Shown: one piece after another, positions 10,742 to 21,500 of the stretch
How positions within the stretch are numbered: the stretch's first letter is position 1
Layout: every line of letters starts with the position of its first letter
Source: Macrosoma leucophasiata
Taxonomy: Eukaryota > Arthropoda > Insecta > Lepidoptera > Hedylidae
Length of the DNA: 64,000 nucleotides
Direction of reading: 5' to 3'
NCBI GenBank assembly: GCA_036365455.1
Contig: JAWQUS010000027.1
Location: 15,240,501 to 15,304,500, forward strand
Position numbers and translations under genes: made by a program
The notes under the pieces: generated by a model
The model's input: only the letters and a program-made list of their open reading frames with translations
What the model was told of the DNA's origin: nothing
The model's database searches: none

Positions 10742-11059
10742 TATATCCACTAGGTTGCCTATCTTTAAATTTATGTGCCTATATATATATATATATTTCG
10801 TTCTTCCAGGTAAGCTATCTGGATGAACGAAATGATTCTGCAGTGGGATCCAAACTTATTATGACTTGAGACAAAATCTTTAACTCAGAAATGTTAACAT
10901 TATGCCATAGAGACCACAGAGTTTATATTATTACAGATATTTGTGGAATGAAATATTCACTTACCAACATAGCCTTTTTGCCTGTTTGGTAATTAAATTA
11001 AAATTTAAAATACCTGGAGGAAAACTTACATAAATATTGATTAATTAATCTTTTTTTTA

Positions 11060-11198
11060 AGGCATAAAGATGGCAAACAATCATGCAGTTCACATTGATG
11101 TTAAAGGATTAAAGCAGCCTACAGTAGAGACATCCACTCAAAGACCAGATGTCAAAATGCGGCAGATGCGTTGCCACCCCTGAGACCTTGGTTGTCAT
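11060..11198 (+). repeat. Family R repeat, left half, interrupted
   Basis: Matches the start of the ~280-bp family R ('ggcaaac..catgcagttcacattgatgttaa' through 'cctgagacct'). It resumes at 11606 after a 399-bp insertion bounded by GTTGTCAT. Confidence 0.7.
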
Positions 11199-11597
11199 AA
11201 AGTGACAAACTTAAGTGGAACCATGTGAAAGAAAGAAATAAAATATGATCAACGCCTGTACCATGACCTTTCTTTGTCACCATAAACTGCATCGCTTTTA
11301 CCTTTGTCTCGTTTTGTCATACGCGGTGTCATACACGACAAAATGAAACAAAATTTTGGTAGCGCATAAATTTTACAATTAGATGACAACATGGTGCAGG
11401 GGAGCATGATCGATAAAACTGTAAACAAACTGAAGTGTACTTTATGAGTATTATAATAGAGTTCACGAGAAACAAAGTACCCAATGACCCAAAGGATCCA
11501 AATGATCGACTTTTTTTGTACGTCACGACCCGATCACTTGTGTTTGGATCGTGATTCAATCAAAGTGATTCTATCGCTCGCGATCGACTCAGCTCTA
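11199..11597. mobile_element. 399-bp insertion with 8-bp duplication inside a family R copy
   Basis: GTTGTCAT at 11191-11198 recurs at 11598-11605, and the family R sequence is continuous if the insert is removed. I see no clear terminal inverted repeats, no ORF and no poly(A), so the class is unknown. Confidence 0.5.
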
Positions 11598-11605
11598 GTT
11601 GTCAT

Positions 11606-11690
11606 GTCTCTTGTGATAGTTATTACGGGGCCATACATTTACATTAAGAAACCGCTTCATAAATTGCGATGGCTTCACCAGTGAAAACAG
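11606..11690 (+). repeat. Family R repeat, right half
   Basis: 'ttgtgatagttattacggggcc...' continues the family R consensus from 11198 and ends near 'caccagt'. Confidence 0.6.
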
Positions 11691-11715
11691 AAGAAATTAC
11701 AGGCAGTTTAAAATT

Positions 11716-12006
11716 TTAAATAATTTTGTAGCGTGGAATCCAAACCGCCGCACCAACTGCAGACTCCGAAGAAAGTTTGGATGCATCAGTGAATATAGTA
11801 AGCCAGTTAGGGAATTTATTATATATTACATTCAAAAAGAGTTCATTAGCACCGGGAGAGTTCTTACTAATACCTAGATCTAGAATTATAATGGGTTGAA
11901 ATATAAGAGCATCATAACCTTTCGTCCGTGAGCTGTCAAAATTCAAAAATCGAACACCTTTGACAGCCCAGTATGTCACGGCCCGCAGATGTGAGATTTT
12001 GAGCAC
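11716..12006 (-). pseudogene. LINE RNase H fragment
   Basis: A minus-strand frame with TIFTDASKLSSESAVGAAVW, the first catalytic block of a LINE RNase H, preceded by a linker-like stretch. The rest of the element is missing. It differs in sequence from the intact LINE at 1.6-7.2 kb, so it comes from another family. Confidence 0.65.
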
Positions 12007-12009
12007 TAA

Positions 12010-12895
12010 TGGGCGTTAGAAAAAAAAGTTTTTCTCCTAATCTAATTGGAATTTTGTACAATTCCAATTAGTTTTATCATTTATTATAATATTTTTAATA
12101 TAATTTCTTACACTATTCACGATTTTGAATTGCATTGCAACTGTTATTTGTGAAATAAAATGGGTTATGTAAAAAATATCCAAAAATGCACTTATAAAAA
12201 ATCATAAAAAAAAAATAAAACGATTGCTAGATGTAATATTGTATTTTATTTAAACAATCTTACTTATACTATAAAATAAAAGCCATATGGCTTATGTTAC
12301 AGTACATTTTTTTTTATGAAACGTGTTTTAAAAGTTTGTACCAAAAAAACCCTCTTGAAACGACACTCAAGTGGGTGTCGTATTTCATTGGCTATAAATA
12401 CATTCTCGGGCGTCGGAGACTGATCGTTTTTTGTTTACAATAACTTGAGCTTATCGTCGAGCTAGTCTAAACAATGGCACGTTGTTATTTAGAATACAGC
12501 ACGGTTATGATTGTATCAAAAATGAGACTCATAATTGGTACAAAAAACAGTGCCTCATAGAAACTACGATTTTGCAGAGTTTGTACTTACAAGTATTATA
12601 ATAATTAACTATTCAATATTTACATGGAACAAGGCATTATTTCCAATGAAAAAAGCTACATGTTTGGAAGAAAAATATCAAAAAATATGTTCCTAAACAT
12701 AGTGCAAAATTTACATGTTTGCTCTCACTTTGCTCCATAAAAACTAAATAGTATGGATAAGACTTTTTAAAATTAATCGATATGATTGTTTTTTTTTTTT
12801 AGTTTTATAAAACTATACTGCCAAGACAAATATTTTTTTAAATTATTGCTTTAGTTATTAAAACTAAAAAAAACAATATGTTTATATACTTGCGT
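12010..12895. other. Intergenic, AT-rich; no recognised feature
   Basis: Only a small hairpin (CGACACtcaagtGGGTGTCG near 12363-12382) and low-complexity A/T runs are visible. Confidence 0.6.
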
Positions 12896-12897
12896 AC

Positions 12898-13090
12898 TTA
12901 TGTACGCAAGTAAGAAATTATACTTCTTTAGCGTAACAATCCAATATACCAGAAATAAAACAAAACGACAAGAAAGCTTAGCAAGTCACATCAGGCTGTC
13001 GCTTTTATTTGTAGGTGTGCGCATACATCGTAAAAATTCACTCTCATCCTTTTTCAAATCGCACCAAAAGTATAACTTCAATAATATCTT
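12898..13090 (+). repeat. Dispersed ~190-bp repeat, copy 1
   Basis: About 190 bp from 'gtacgcaagtaagaaattatacttctttagc' is repeated in the same orientation at 61268-61458 with many mismatches. No coding capacity; class unknown. Confidence 0.7.
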
Positions 13091-13187
13091 GGACATTTCT
13101 CACACACGGTTGTCCACTCCCAGTTTAAGCTAAACATAGTTTGTGTTATGGGTACTACACAACTAATAATTAGTAACTTTAAAACTT

Positions 13188-13372
13188 TAACGACCCGGGT
13201 AGTCGAGCGGTGTGAGACGTCCGTTTGATTCGAAGAGTCGCGGGTTCGATCAAATATTTGTGTGGCCTACAGATATTGGTTTCGGATCTGGATGTTTGTT
13301 TATGTGTTGTATGTGTGCAACGGCATCCACGATACAGGTTTATAGTACCTAGTGTGGGGCTGTGAGTATTTA
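13188..13372 (+). repeat. tRNA-derived SINE, family S3, copy 1
   Basis: The head 'gacccgggtagtcgagcggt' resembles a Pol III A box and 'gcgggttcgatc' a B box, followed by a non-tRNA body ('aaatatttgtgtggcctacagatatt' to 'ctagtgtggggctgtgagt'). Related copies are at 16795-16995 (minus) and 44093-44287 (plus). Confidence 0.75.
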
Positions 13373-14341
13373 TTTATTGAATTTATTTGTATATACTGTA
13401 TATAACCAAACTAGTTTTAGCAGCACTTTATTCGACGGTGATGACCACAATTCAACTGATCCCCTCTTACCATTCACAAGCCCATCTATACCCCCAAATA
13501 CTCGACTTCGTAAACAACATTCGAGTCGTTATCTTTACAATAGCCAACAAGAGTGCTTCAAAATGTAAATCAACACGAAAAACAAACTTTAAAAAAATTG
13601 TAGTAGTAAAAAAACTAAAAAAGTTTGAAAAATGTATCAAAACGATTTAAAAAAAAAAACGATAAATAATCACTAGTGCCAAACACAAAAAAATCCATTA
13701 TCTAAAACAACAAAAAGAAATCAATAAAAAATCTGTTAAGAAATTCAAAAGTCTTATCCATATTAATTTAACTGGCAGCCATTTTGTGATTCAAAAGCCC
13801 GTCTGTGGCGAGTCCCATCACAGGACTGTTGAGTTTCTTCTTGTTTTGAGCTAGGAATTATCGCATTTGCGACTAAAATACACGTATTTTGTAATAGTTT
13901 GATTAAAGTTCAATGTATTAGTAATCTAATTACATTGATTCGTTTGGGTTTTTATGCGTTTCATTCAGAAATGACAAGACTAAATCCATGTACAAATTTG
14001 TAGATTGACTTGGATGTTAGTTCAAAGACTGTTTTTGACTTAAAATGTAAAGAATATACGTGTGTGAGTAATTAAAAAGAAATATTACTTATTGTTCCAT
14101 GATAAATATCGCAGAAAAAGAAAAAACTCGGTAGTCGTTAGCGCACAATTAACATGAATTCGCGACGAACACTGACTGGACTGGTTACCAATCAAAACAT
14201 CGAATTTCCTATTTTATTTCTATGAAGAGTCGTGTAATACATATGTGACAAGGAGGCAAAACTATTACAGATACGATTTTTCATTTGTGCGAAGGAGGTA
14301 GAACTATATAAACGATATTATACGGCCAAATCTAAGCAAAG
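13373..14341. other. Intergenic upstream of NDUFB2; no recognised feature
   Basis: AT-rich with short frames only. No repeat family or gene is recognised. Confidence 0.6.
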
Positions 14342-14426
14342 ATGCGCTTAAGTAAACCGACCCATGGTGGGTCGATTGTCAAATGCGCTTAAGTAAACAA
14401 TCGACCCATGGTGGGTCGATTGTCAG
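14342..14426. repeat. Two direct repeats, each with a palindrome, upstream of NDUFB2
   Basis: 'atgcgcttaagtaaac' followed by CGACCCATGGTGGGTCG occurs twice. In the second copy the arms extend to 12 bp (ACAATCGACCCA / TGGGTCGATTGT). The pair lies about 180 bp before the NDUFB2 start codon; a regulatory role is unproven. Confidence 0.7.
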
Positions 14427-14602
14427 ATGAACGGATAATTAAATAAAAAAAATTTTTTTTTCACATCCCTAATCAGAACTGTCAGACGTCAGTCAGACAG
14501 ACAATCCCATATTGTATTTTCAAGGGGCACTTTTTAATTTTTTTTCCAATTAACTAAATTTAATACCTGATAATACCCTTGCATGCTTCACACCATTTAA
14601 AA

Positions 14603-16389
14603 ATGCTTCAAAAAACTCTACTTTCAAGAGCTATTTTATTGCGATGCTTAAAAAATGCGCCTGCTAAGCAAATAAAAAGGAATGCTGGACATGGGTATGT
14701 AAGATGTTATGTCATTTCATTAGGTAGAAAAAAAATATTTTACATCCCGTTATGATTGCTTAAAATAGTGCCAATTTGTAATTTATTTAGTAGTCGTAAG
14801 ATTCCGAGAGACAGCTTAGAGCAGCACCAGCGATTTGACGCATTACCGTTAATCTGCCGTCGAATGGTAGTGGTAAAGCGCTATCGCAGTAGATAGTAAC
14901 GCAGGACCTCGTTATTTCTATCAAATAAGCGTATCAACAATGGTAGCCATTCTGTATTTTGTGCAGATGCCTACAGACCTCATGAAGCTGATGTTTGTCC
15001 CAAGAGAAATTACATTAAACTTAAAAATGATGTGCAGTTTAAAAGGTTGGTTTAGTAACCCCCATAGTGTAATTCTCTTTTCTTGCGTTTTTTTAATATG
15101 TATTGAAGGTGGCAAACAAGTATGCTGTTCACATTGATGTTAAGTGATGACTGCAGCCAGAGGTCAAAATGCAGATGTGTTGCCAGCCCTGAGACCTAAG
15201 TTGCTGTCTTTGTGATAGTTACTACGGGGCCATATATTACCATCTAACCAGAACACAATAGTGCTGAACACTACCATTTAGCAGCAGATAGAGGAAATGC
15301 GGTGGTGCCTTCTTCCTTGAGCTCCGTCACTAAAGCTCTACCACCAGTAAAATATCGTAACTTGTATTTATCACTTGAAAATATGAGTATATATAAGTTG
15401 AAAATATCTTAACTCACATATTTTTACCTATGAATAAAAAAAAAATATGATGAATATTTAATATTTAGGTAATACAATCTATCAACAGAAATCTTTTTTT
15501 GATATGAGATTACATACAATTACACAATGGGTAAAAAATTTGTACAAAATTGTAACACAAAGCTCGAACCTTTGGGGTTGCCAGTGAAAAACTATGTCAA
15601 ATGTATGAAATTGATAATTTCAGAGTATGGACATATCGCATGCCACCACCTATGCCATCCAAAAAATCAGTTTACCTAGCTAACGGACTTGGTGGATTGT
15701 GTTGGTGGTGGATACTTTACCACATTGCCACAGAACCTGAACATATTACTGTAAGTTTTATAGTTAAACTGAAAGTAAAACTTTCATGTTGTATAAATAT
15801 TCTTTGTTACATACCTATTTTTTGCCTTGCCTTGCCAACATAGCAAAGCTGAAGTATTTTCATCGAAATGAATAATTAGGTAAAAAAATGGCTGCATCTA
15901 GTCAAGGATACATAATGTTGAGTTCCAATTCAAGAGTTCCTAAGGGTCAAAATTTAACTTTTCCATCAATCGTTCAAAAATCATAGTGACCAATTCTGTG
16001 TATACTGGATGGCGCTGTAAATGCATAAAGAACAATGTCAACCTGTAGTACCACAAAGGATCAACCATTCAAAAATCATAGTGACCAATTCTGTGTATAC
16101 TAGATGGTGCTGTAAATGCATAAAGAACAATGTCAACCTGTACCACAAAGGAATAAATAAATTTTTAAATAGTTGGCATCAATGAGTCTAGTGGGACATA
16201 CTTGACTAGCTACAGGAGCTAGCTTCTAGCTTGCTTACTTCTAACTACAGTGGTCTTTATGGTCTAAACAAGTGTTATATTGATGTTTTATTTACTTTCC
16301 AGGGTGAATGGAAATATATTGATCCCTCAACATGGACAGATGAAGAATTAGGTATACCACCTGACTCTGCTGGTCCACTGAAACACTGA
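14603..16389 (+). CDS. NDUFB2: NDUFB2, mitochondrial complex I (NADH dehydrogenase) 1 beta subcomplex subunit 2
   Basis: Three coding exons: 14603-14694, 15624-15750 and 16303-16389 (92+127+87 = 306 nt, 101 aa). Phases agree (2, then 0); donors are GTATGT and GTAAGT, acceptors TTTCAG and TTCCAG. The N-terminus (MLQKTLLSRAILLRCLKN) is basic and amphipathic, fitting a mitochondrial targeting sequence. A single hydrophobic segment (ANGLGGLCWWWILYHIAT) follows, and the C-terminus WTDEELGIPPD is the signature of this family. NDUFB2 is an accessory subunit of the membrane arm of complex I and is not catalytic. Intron 1 carries a family R repeat and intron 2 a tandem duplication. AATAAA overlaps the stop codon and ATTAAA lies at 16449. 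Confidence 0.93.
15105..15352 (+). repeat. Family R repeat in NDUFB2 intron 1
   Basis: Nearly complete: begins 'ggtggcaaacaagtatgctg' and ends 'agctctaccaccagt'. It lacks a short stretch after 'gactgcagcc'. Confidence 0.8.
15966..16151 (+). repeat. Tandem duplication of about 95 bp in NDUFB2 intron 2
   Basis: 15966-16060 and 16061-16151 are near-identical ('ttcaaaaatcatagtgacc...acaatgtcaacctgta..ccacaaagg'); the second copy has a few substitutions and a 3-4 base deletion. Confidence 0.9.
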
Positions 16390-16448
16390 ATAAAATACAA
16401 TTGGAAGATCACCTTCAGGACTTAGAGTGTTAATAGATGATTTGTTTT

Positions 16449-16454
16449 ATTAAA
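16449..16454 (+). terminator. Candidate poly(A) signal of NDUFB2
   Basis: ATTAAA 60 bp after the stop codon. The AATAAA at 16389-16394 overlaps the stop codon and would give a very short 3' UTR, so this later signal is the more likely one. Confidence 0.4.
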
Positions 16455-16594
16455 TTATGTAAAGAATATTAAAATATAAGAAACCACAAAAATTGTATAA
16501 ATACAATTTTAATAATAATTGAAAACAGCACTGTCAAGATCATTTCCAATCCATACATTAATTTCCCTTACTGACAGTTCAAAGCACTATGGTA

Positions 16595-16679
16595 TTTATG
16601 ATAACATACAGAATTCATTACTCATACGGAAACCCTACGAAAGCGAGTCTGAGTTATGAATTCTGTATGTTATCATAAA
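16595..16679. repeat. Inverted repeat with 30-bp arms
   Basis: 16595-16624 and 16650-16679 are inverted copies (core 'gataacatacagaattcat') with one mismatch and a 25-base loop. It is probably a degenerate MITE. Confidence 0.85.
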
Positions 16680-16794
16680 CTTCTCTGAGGTTTTCCGGGT
16701 TAACCTGTAATAAATAGACTATTTTCTAAATTTTTTCAAAATTTTGTTACAATACCCCTTTTTTCACCGGAACTACCACTTACTACTATACTCG

Positions 16795-16995
16795 TACTAT
16801 TAATAAAATATGCGTTCACTCCCAGCCACACTAGGTATAAACCTGAGTCATGGGTGCCGTTATACACACATAACACACAAGCACCCAGACCCGAAACAAA
16901 TATCTGTAGACCTCCATACAAATAATTCTTCCGGTACGCGGGTCGAACCCAATGAGTCAAGCGATCGTCACACAACGCACTACGAGCTAGAGTAA
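16795..16995 (-). repeat. tRNA-derived SINE, family S3, copy 2
   Basis: Reverse-oriented copy of the 13188 SINE: 'gcgggtcgaaccc' is the reversed B-box area, and 'atatctgtagacctccatacaaata' and 'cacactaggtataaacctg' match its body. Confidence 0.75.
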
Positions 16996-17022
16996 TAATA
17001 ATTGATCGTCAAAATGTGAACT

Positions 17023-17282
17023 GAGTGCCTAGTGAGAGATTTCCGTAGTGAGAGATCGCGTAAGAGTAAATAAAATCTCGCACTAGGCACTCTGTAGGCA
17101 AGTAGGTACCTATGCTTGTTCGGCATTTTTGGGACAGCTACGTAGTTAAGCAGTAGTTATAATCACTTCTTCAGTATTCAGTACCTACGTAGTCTAGCGA
17201 TAACTAAAGACTACTGACCCCCCTCCCCCACTACAGAAGCAGAACGGAGTGCCTAGTGCGAGATTTTATTTACTCTTACGCG
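17023..17282. mobile_element. MITE with 38-bp inverted ends
   Basis: 17057-17094 ('cgcgtaagagtaaataaaat...') and 17245-17282 are inverted copies with one mismatch. The left arm also folds on 'gagtgcctagtgagagat' at 17023. No ORF. Confidence 0.75.
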
Positions 17283-18161
17283 AATTCGATCGCGTAAGTA
17301 TAAACATTTTTTCGGCGTTTCCCAATGCTGATTGAATTGCATTTAAGTTTTTAAATAGGTAGGGTTATTCACCACACAGGAGAAAGCGTACCTAAGCAGA
17401 TAACCTCCAACTAACAATCGTTGGTTTCCATGTTCAGTTAGTTACACGTTGAGAGAAAAAGCATAGGTACCTACCTAGTTATTGCCTAAATCGCACCGCC
17501 GCCGCCGCTAGGTGGATATCTCTCTGTGGTATCGCTTTCTTCCAATTTTACTATACCTACATTCAACTATATGTAAGTAGGTTCTCTACAAATAGAAAAT
17601 CGAACCATAACCACAGTGACATTCAGCGTTGGTCTGGCCAGTTCTTGAATCGGAAAAAAATGCGATACATTTTTTTACAATAGGCAAAAATTAGAGAAGA
17701 AATGACTGGTAGAGAAGTATTTTTTTTTTAGTTTTGCCTACTCTCGTCGCCCGAGGCCTACCTCGGGCAGGTAGAGTTAGGAGCTATCTAGGCCCTTCCG
17801 ACCCAGTCCAATCCTGGGGATATCGACAGCTGTTAGTTTTAACTTTTTTATTGCTTCGGGAAGATAGCACCTACTTATTCAATAAATAAAACACAAAAAT
17901 AGATTATCTACATAGGTTTTATTTATTAAATAAAAATATTGTCTATTCAATACATTACATATTAAAGGACTAGACTAGTTTTTTAGGTATACTATATCGA
18001 TTAAATAGGTACATACTTACAACATTATTTTTAGTATAAAAGAAACTTTGAAAGTAATTCATTCAAAATCACTAGGATAATAATAAATGTTATGCCCAGA
18101 ATCCTTAGACATGTAAAATTTTTCTCCATAAGAAATACTTATTAGAACAATAAAACGTTAA

Positions 18162-18313
18162 GCCTGGGTTGCACCAAGTTATTTGTCTAAGTTATTGTAG
18201 GTAACATTTCACATCTTTCTCTAACTTTAACAGATTTCTTTAAGTTAGAGGGATGTGAAATGTATCAAAACTTTAGGTAACAAAAATCTTAAATATCTTG
18301 GTGCAACCCAGGC
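18162..18313. mobile_element. Palindromic MITE (TIR GCCTGGGTTGCACCAAGTT)
   Basis: 152 bp, near-palindromic over its whole length. The termini GCCTGGGTTGCACCAAG and CTTGGTGCAACCCAGGC pair, and inner arms ('ctctaacttt' / 'aagttagag') continue the hairpin. I could not fix a target duplication. A related half-copy lies near 48046 ('ggttgcaccaaaatattttg'). Confidence 0.85.
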
Positions 18314-18551
18314 AAATTGTAATATTATAAAGTAAAAAAAATATTATATCTTGATGCCGTGTGAACGCATGACTGAGAATGTGTGCATGCGGGTGCAATG
18401 AAATAACTAAACCATAATAGGTATATGAGTTGCATTACTTACTTGTTCCTATATATTTTTTCTATGAAAAAATTTTGGTGATCTTGGTTTTAAACGTTTT
18501 TAATAGACTAAAAAATAATGCTTATATAAGTAATTATGTACTGCAACTTAA

Positions 18552-21500
18552 TTATTTCTTTCCGTTTTGACAACATGGTCTGTTAGCCATAGGTTCATCT
18601 GGTATAGCTTTATCATTGTATGGTATGTTTGCTAGTTTTAATGTGTCACTGGTGATTTTAGCTTCTGAAATGGAAAATAAATCTTTTGTTATATAGGTAC
18701 ATAATTATTGTTAAAGTACTGATCTAAAGACATTAATGAAGTACATATTGAAATAGCATTTTATGTAAGACGAAGGCGCGGGTAAAACAACGACATTTTC
18801 CTCACAAGCTCTACAAATCTTTCATGATTCCCAGCGACCAGTCGATTTTGGTCGCCCGAAGAACCGGAGGCCCACGGCCGACCGCCCCTGCTGCCCCTGC
18901 TAGGGACTAAAGGCCCCCTCGATGTTCTCTATATGCTGTATATTAGCATCATTATAATTATATTTTATAGTAAATAGGTATAAGACTTCAAAATTAGTAG
19001 ACGTTTCATCCAGTACAGCGCCAGTATGAAGTAACAACATGAGAACTAAGTACTTATCAACAAACAATTAGTGATGGTAATGTAATTAAATAAGAAATAT
19101 CGACAGGCATTGTATCACTTTGTTGATGTAAGTATTCATGCCAAGTTACAGTAACTGCAGCTTATAAACATCTACGGGAATTGTACGGGAGCTTTCAAGT
19201 ATTACGTAACGCAATTCCTCATTTGGAGGGAAAGAAATTAAGACGACGATTTACAAGACGGGCCCCCCCCCCGTCTTGTAAATCGTTACGATACTTACGT
19301 TACATGGGCAGGAGGAGGGGGGGTTTGAACAACGTGTTACGTTACATTGGTTTTTTTTTTAACTATGTACTTATATAACAAAATGGGGAATTAAAAACTT
19401 GTATGGGTAAAAATGCTCATTTGGGTGTTACGTAACGTTTAAGTTTTTTTTTCATAACAACGTTACGCCGCGTTACATGGCGGTGAGGAGGGTCAAAAAT
19501 CTTCAAGAATTGCGTTACGTAATACTTGAATGCTCCCTACATAAAAACCAGAGGTCAATATGCAGCTACCCCGGAGCCAAAGATATTTTACCTCTGTGAT
19601 TGTTATTACGGGGTCATACATTACCATCTCTCATGAAAACTCATTTGGCGGTAGATAGATTTGGTACCGCAGTGCTACACCCTCGAGCTTCCACACTGGC
19701 ACTCCAACCCCAGTTAAAGAGTAAGAATAAAAGTATTGATTAACTTATATGATTTGATAAACAATACTGTTTGCCACTTTCTTCCTAGCACAAAAAAAAA
19801 TTGATCCATTATGTGTAACATTCAATGTGAATTAAGATTAAATTAAAATTACCAAAAACACCCGGTTTGACTTCCCGAGCTTGAATGACTTGTGTTCTTA
19901 GCTCTTTTTCCACATCCTCACCAAGTTGTATCATCTGTAAATAGACTACATACTATAAAAGCCACATCTACAGTATGTTTTTAGCTTTTTCTTTTTAGCT
20001 AAGAATATAACTGACATGCACTAAATGATAAAAGATTACTAGATCCTATGTAAAATCTTGTATGGTCTGACTGAATGTGTGTGTTTATTTAAGTATATTT
20101 TTTATAAAACCAGCCAAGTGGAAGTTAATAAGTAAAATTTGAATTACCATTTAAAAATACATTGCAGTTTTTGAAAACATATCTCTTAAACTTGATTAAA
20201 TGTTCTAATCATTTTTCACTTTTTTATTTTTAGGAGTTAACAGATATTCCCCCAGAACACATACAGAGGTGGAGTAAGGGGTGGGCGGTGTGGGCTACCG
20301 CCAAAGACTACAATGAATATAGGAAAGCTACCGCCTAAGAACCTATCAGCGGAAAGACCTGATAGGTACTAAGGCCCCATATGCTTATAAATCCCGCATT
20401 CAGTTTCTAAAAAGTTGTTTTAATATTATTTCGCATTAACACATGCTTGTGAAATATATTTTATTTTTAAAGAAAAATGGAAGGAAAAATTTGACTTCAG
20501 GCGAGGCTCGAACTCGCGACCTACTGGGAATCTAGTCCAGCCGCTCTTCCAATTGAGCTACTGAAGCCCTGCCCGATTTGTCAAATCTTTCCTTCACATC
20601 TATTGCATTCTTTATGGTAGCAGCAGCGCCATCTATTACCAACTATGCTAGTTAGGCAACCGATCTAATAGGCTTTTCAGTTTATTGAATATCGTAAAGA
20701 AGTCGCTTTTACCCTTAATAGTTGTTTTAATATTATTTCGCATTAACACATGCTTGTGAAATATATTTTATTTTTAAAGAAAAATGGAAAATTCTAAATA
20801 GTTGCCTGCCTTAATTCAGACGACCTCGCGAAATGTACCTTGTTAATTAACATTGAATTTAAGCCTCGCAGTGACTCTGAACACATATTGCCTATTTAGA
20901 AATGCCTGTCTTTGAAATGATTGCCTATGAGAATAATTGGTTTAGAAGCCTCAATGTATTTTAAGGGTGCCGCGTTTTACCATTTGGCTACAGAGCCTTA
21001 AAAATGGGTGACTATTAGTAAAATTGATAAAATAAATACTTATATAATAACTAGCTGGCCCGGCGAACTTTGTATCGCTTTAAAGTAAAGATTAAAAAAT
21101 ACATTGTAGTTTTAGCGAAAGTAACAAACAGCAATTGATTTTTGAAAATTGCATAGCCTGTCCAGTTTCGGTAACACATCAAAATAAAAAGTGTACGTCA
21201 TAATGGCGGGCAATTGACATTTGAATTTATAAAATTATTGAATTCGAACGAATTATCAAAAGGTACGTATTTTTCGGATACATGTTCTTGACTCAGAATA
21301 CCTAATTAATTTTTTACGATCTTTAATTGCAAATAGGTTTCGATCGAGTCTACCGTAGATCTGTGGCAGAAAAAATGACATGTAATGTCTGTGCTTAGGT
21401 TCATAATAGCAGATGTTAAAAATTGAATATTAACATTGTGCATTTTAACCACTAATGTCATCAACACTACCACCACCATCACCACCATCGTCACCACCAC

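Noticed and set aside
20234..20338. Plus-strand frame after a good splice acceptor (TTTTTAG) reading ELTDIPPEHIQRWSKGWAVW and then to a stop
   Set aside because: It looks like a last exon, but I recognise no family and find no compatible upstream exon; the 'gggtgggcggtgtgggctaccgcc' core looks like repeat DNA.
20500..20568. Possible functional tRNA gene (minus strand)
   Set aside because: Acceptor, D and T arms pair well, but the anticodon arm gives a 9-base loop or a mismatched stem, and related heads occur in several SINE copies, so it is called a SINE head.
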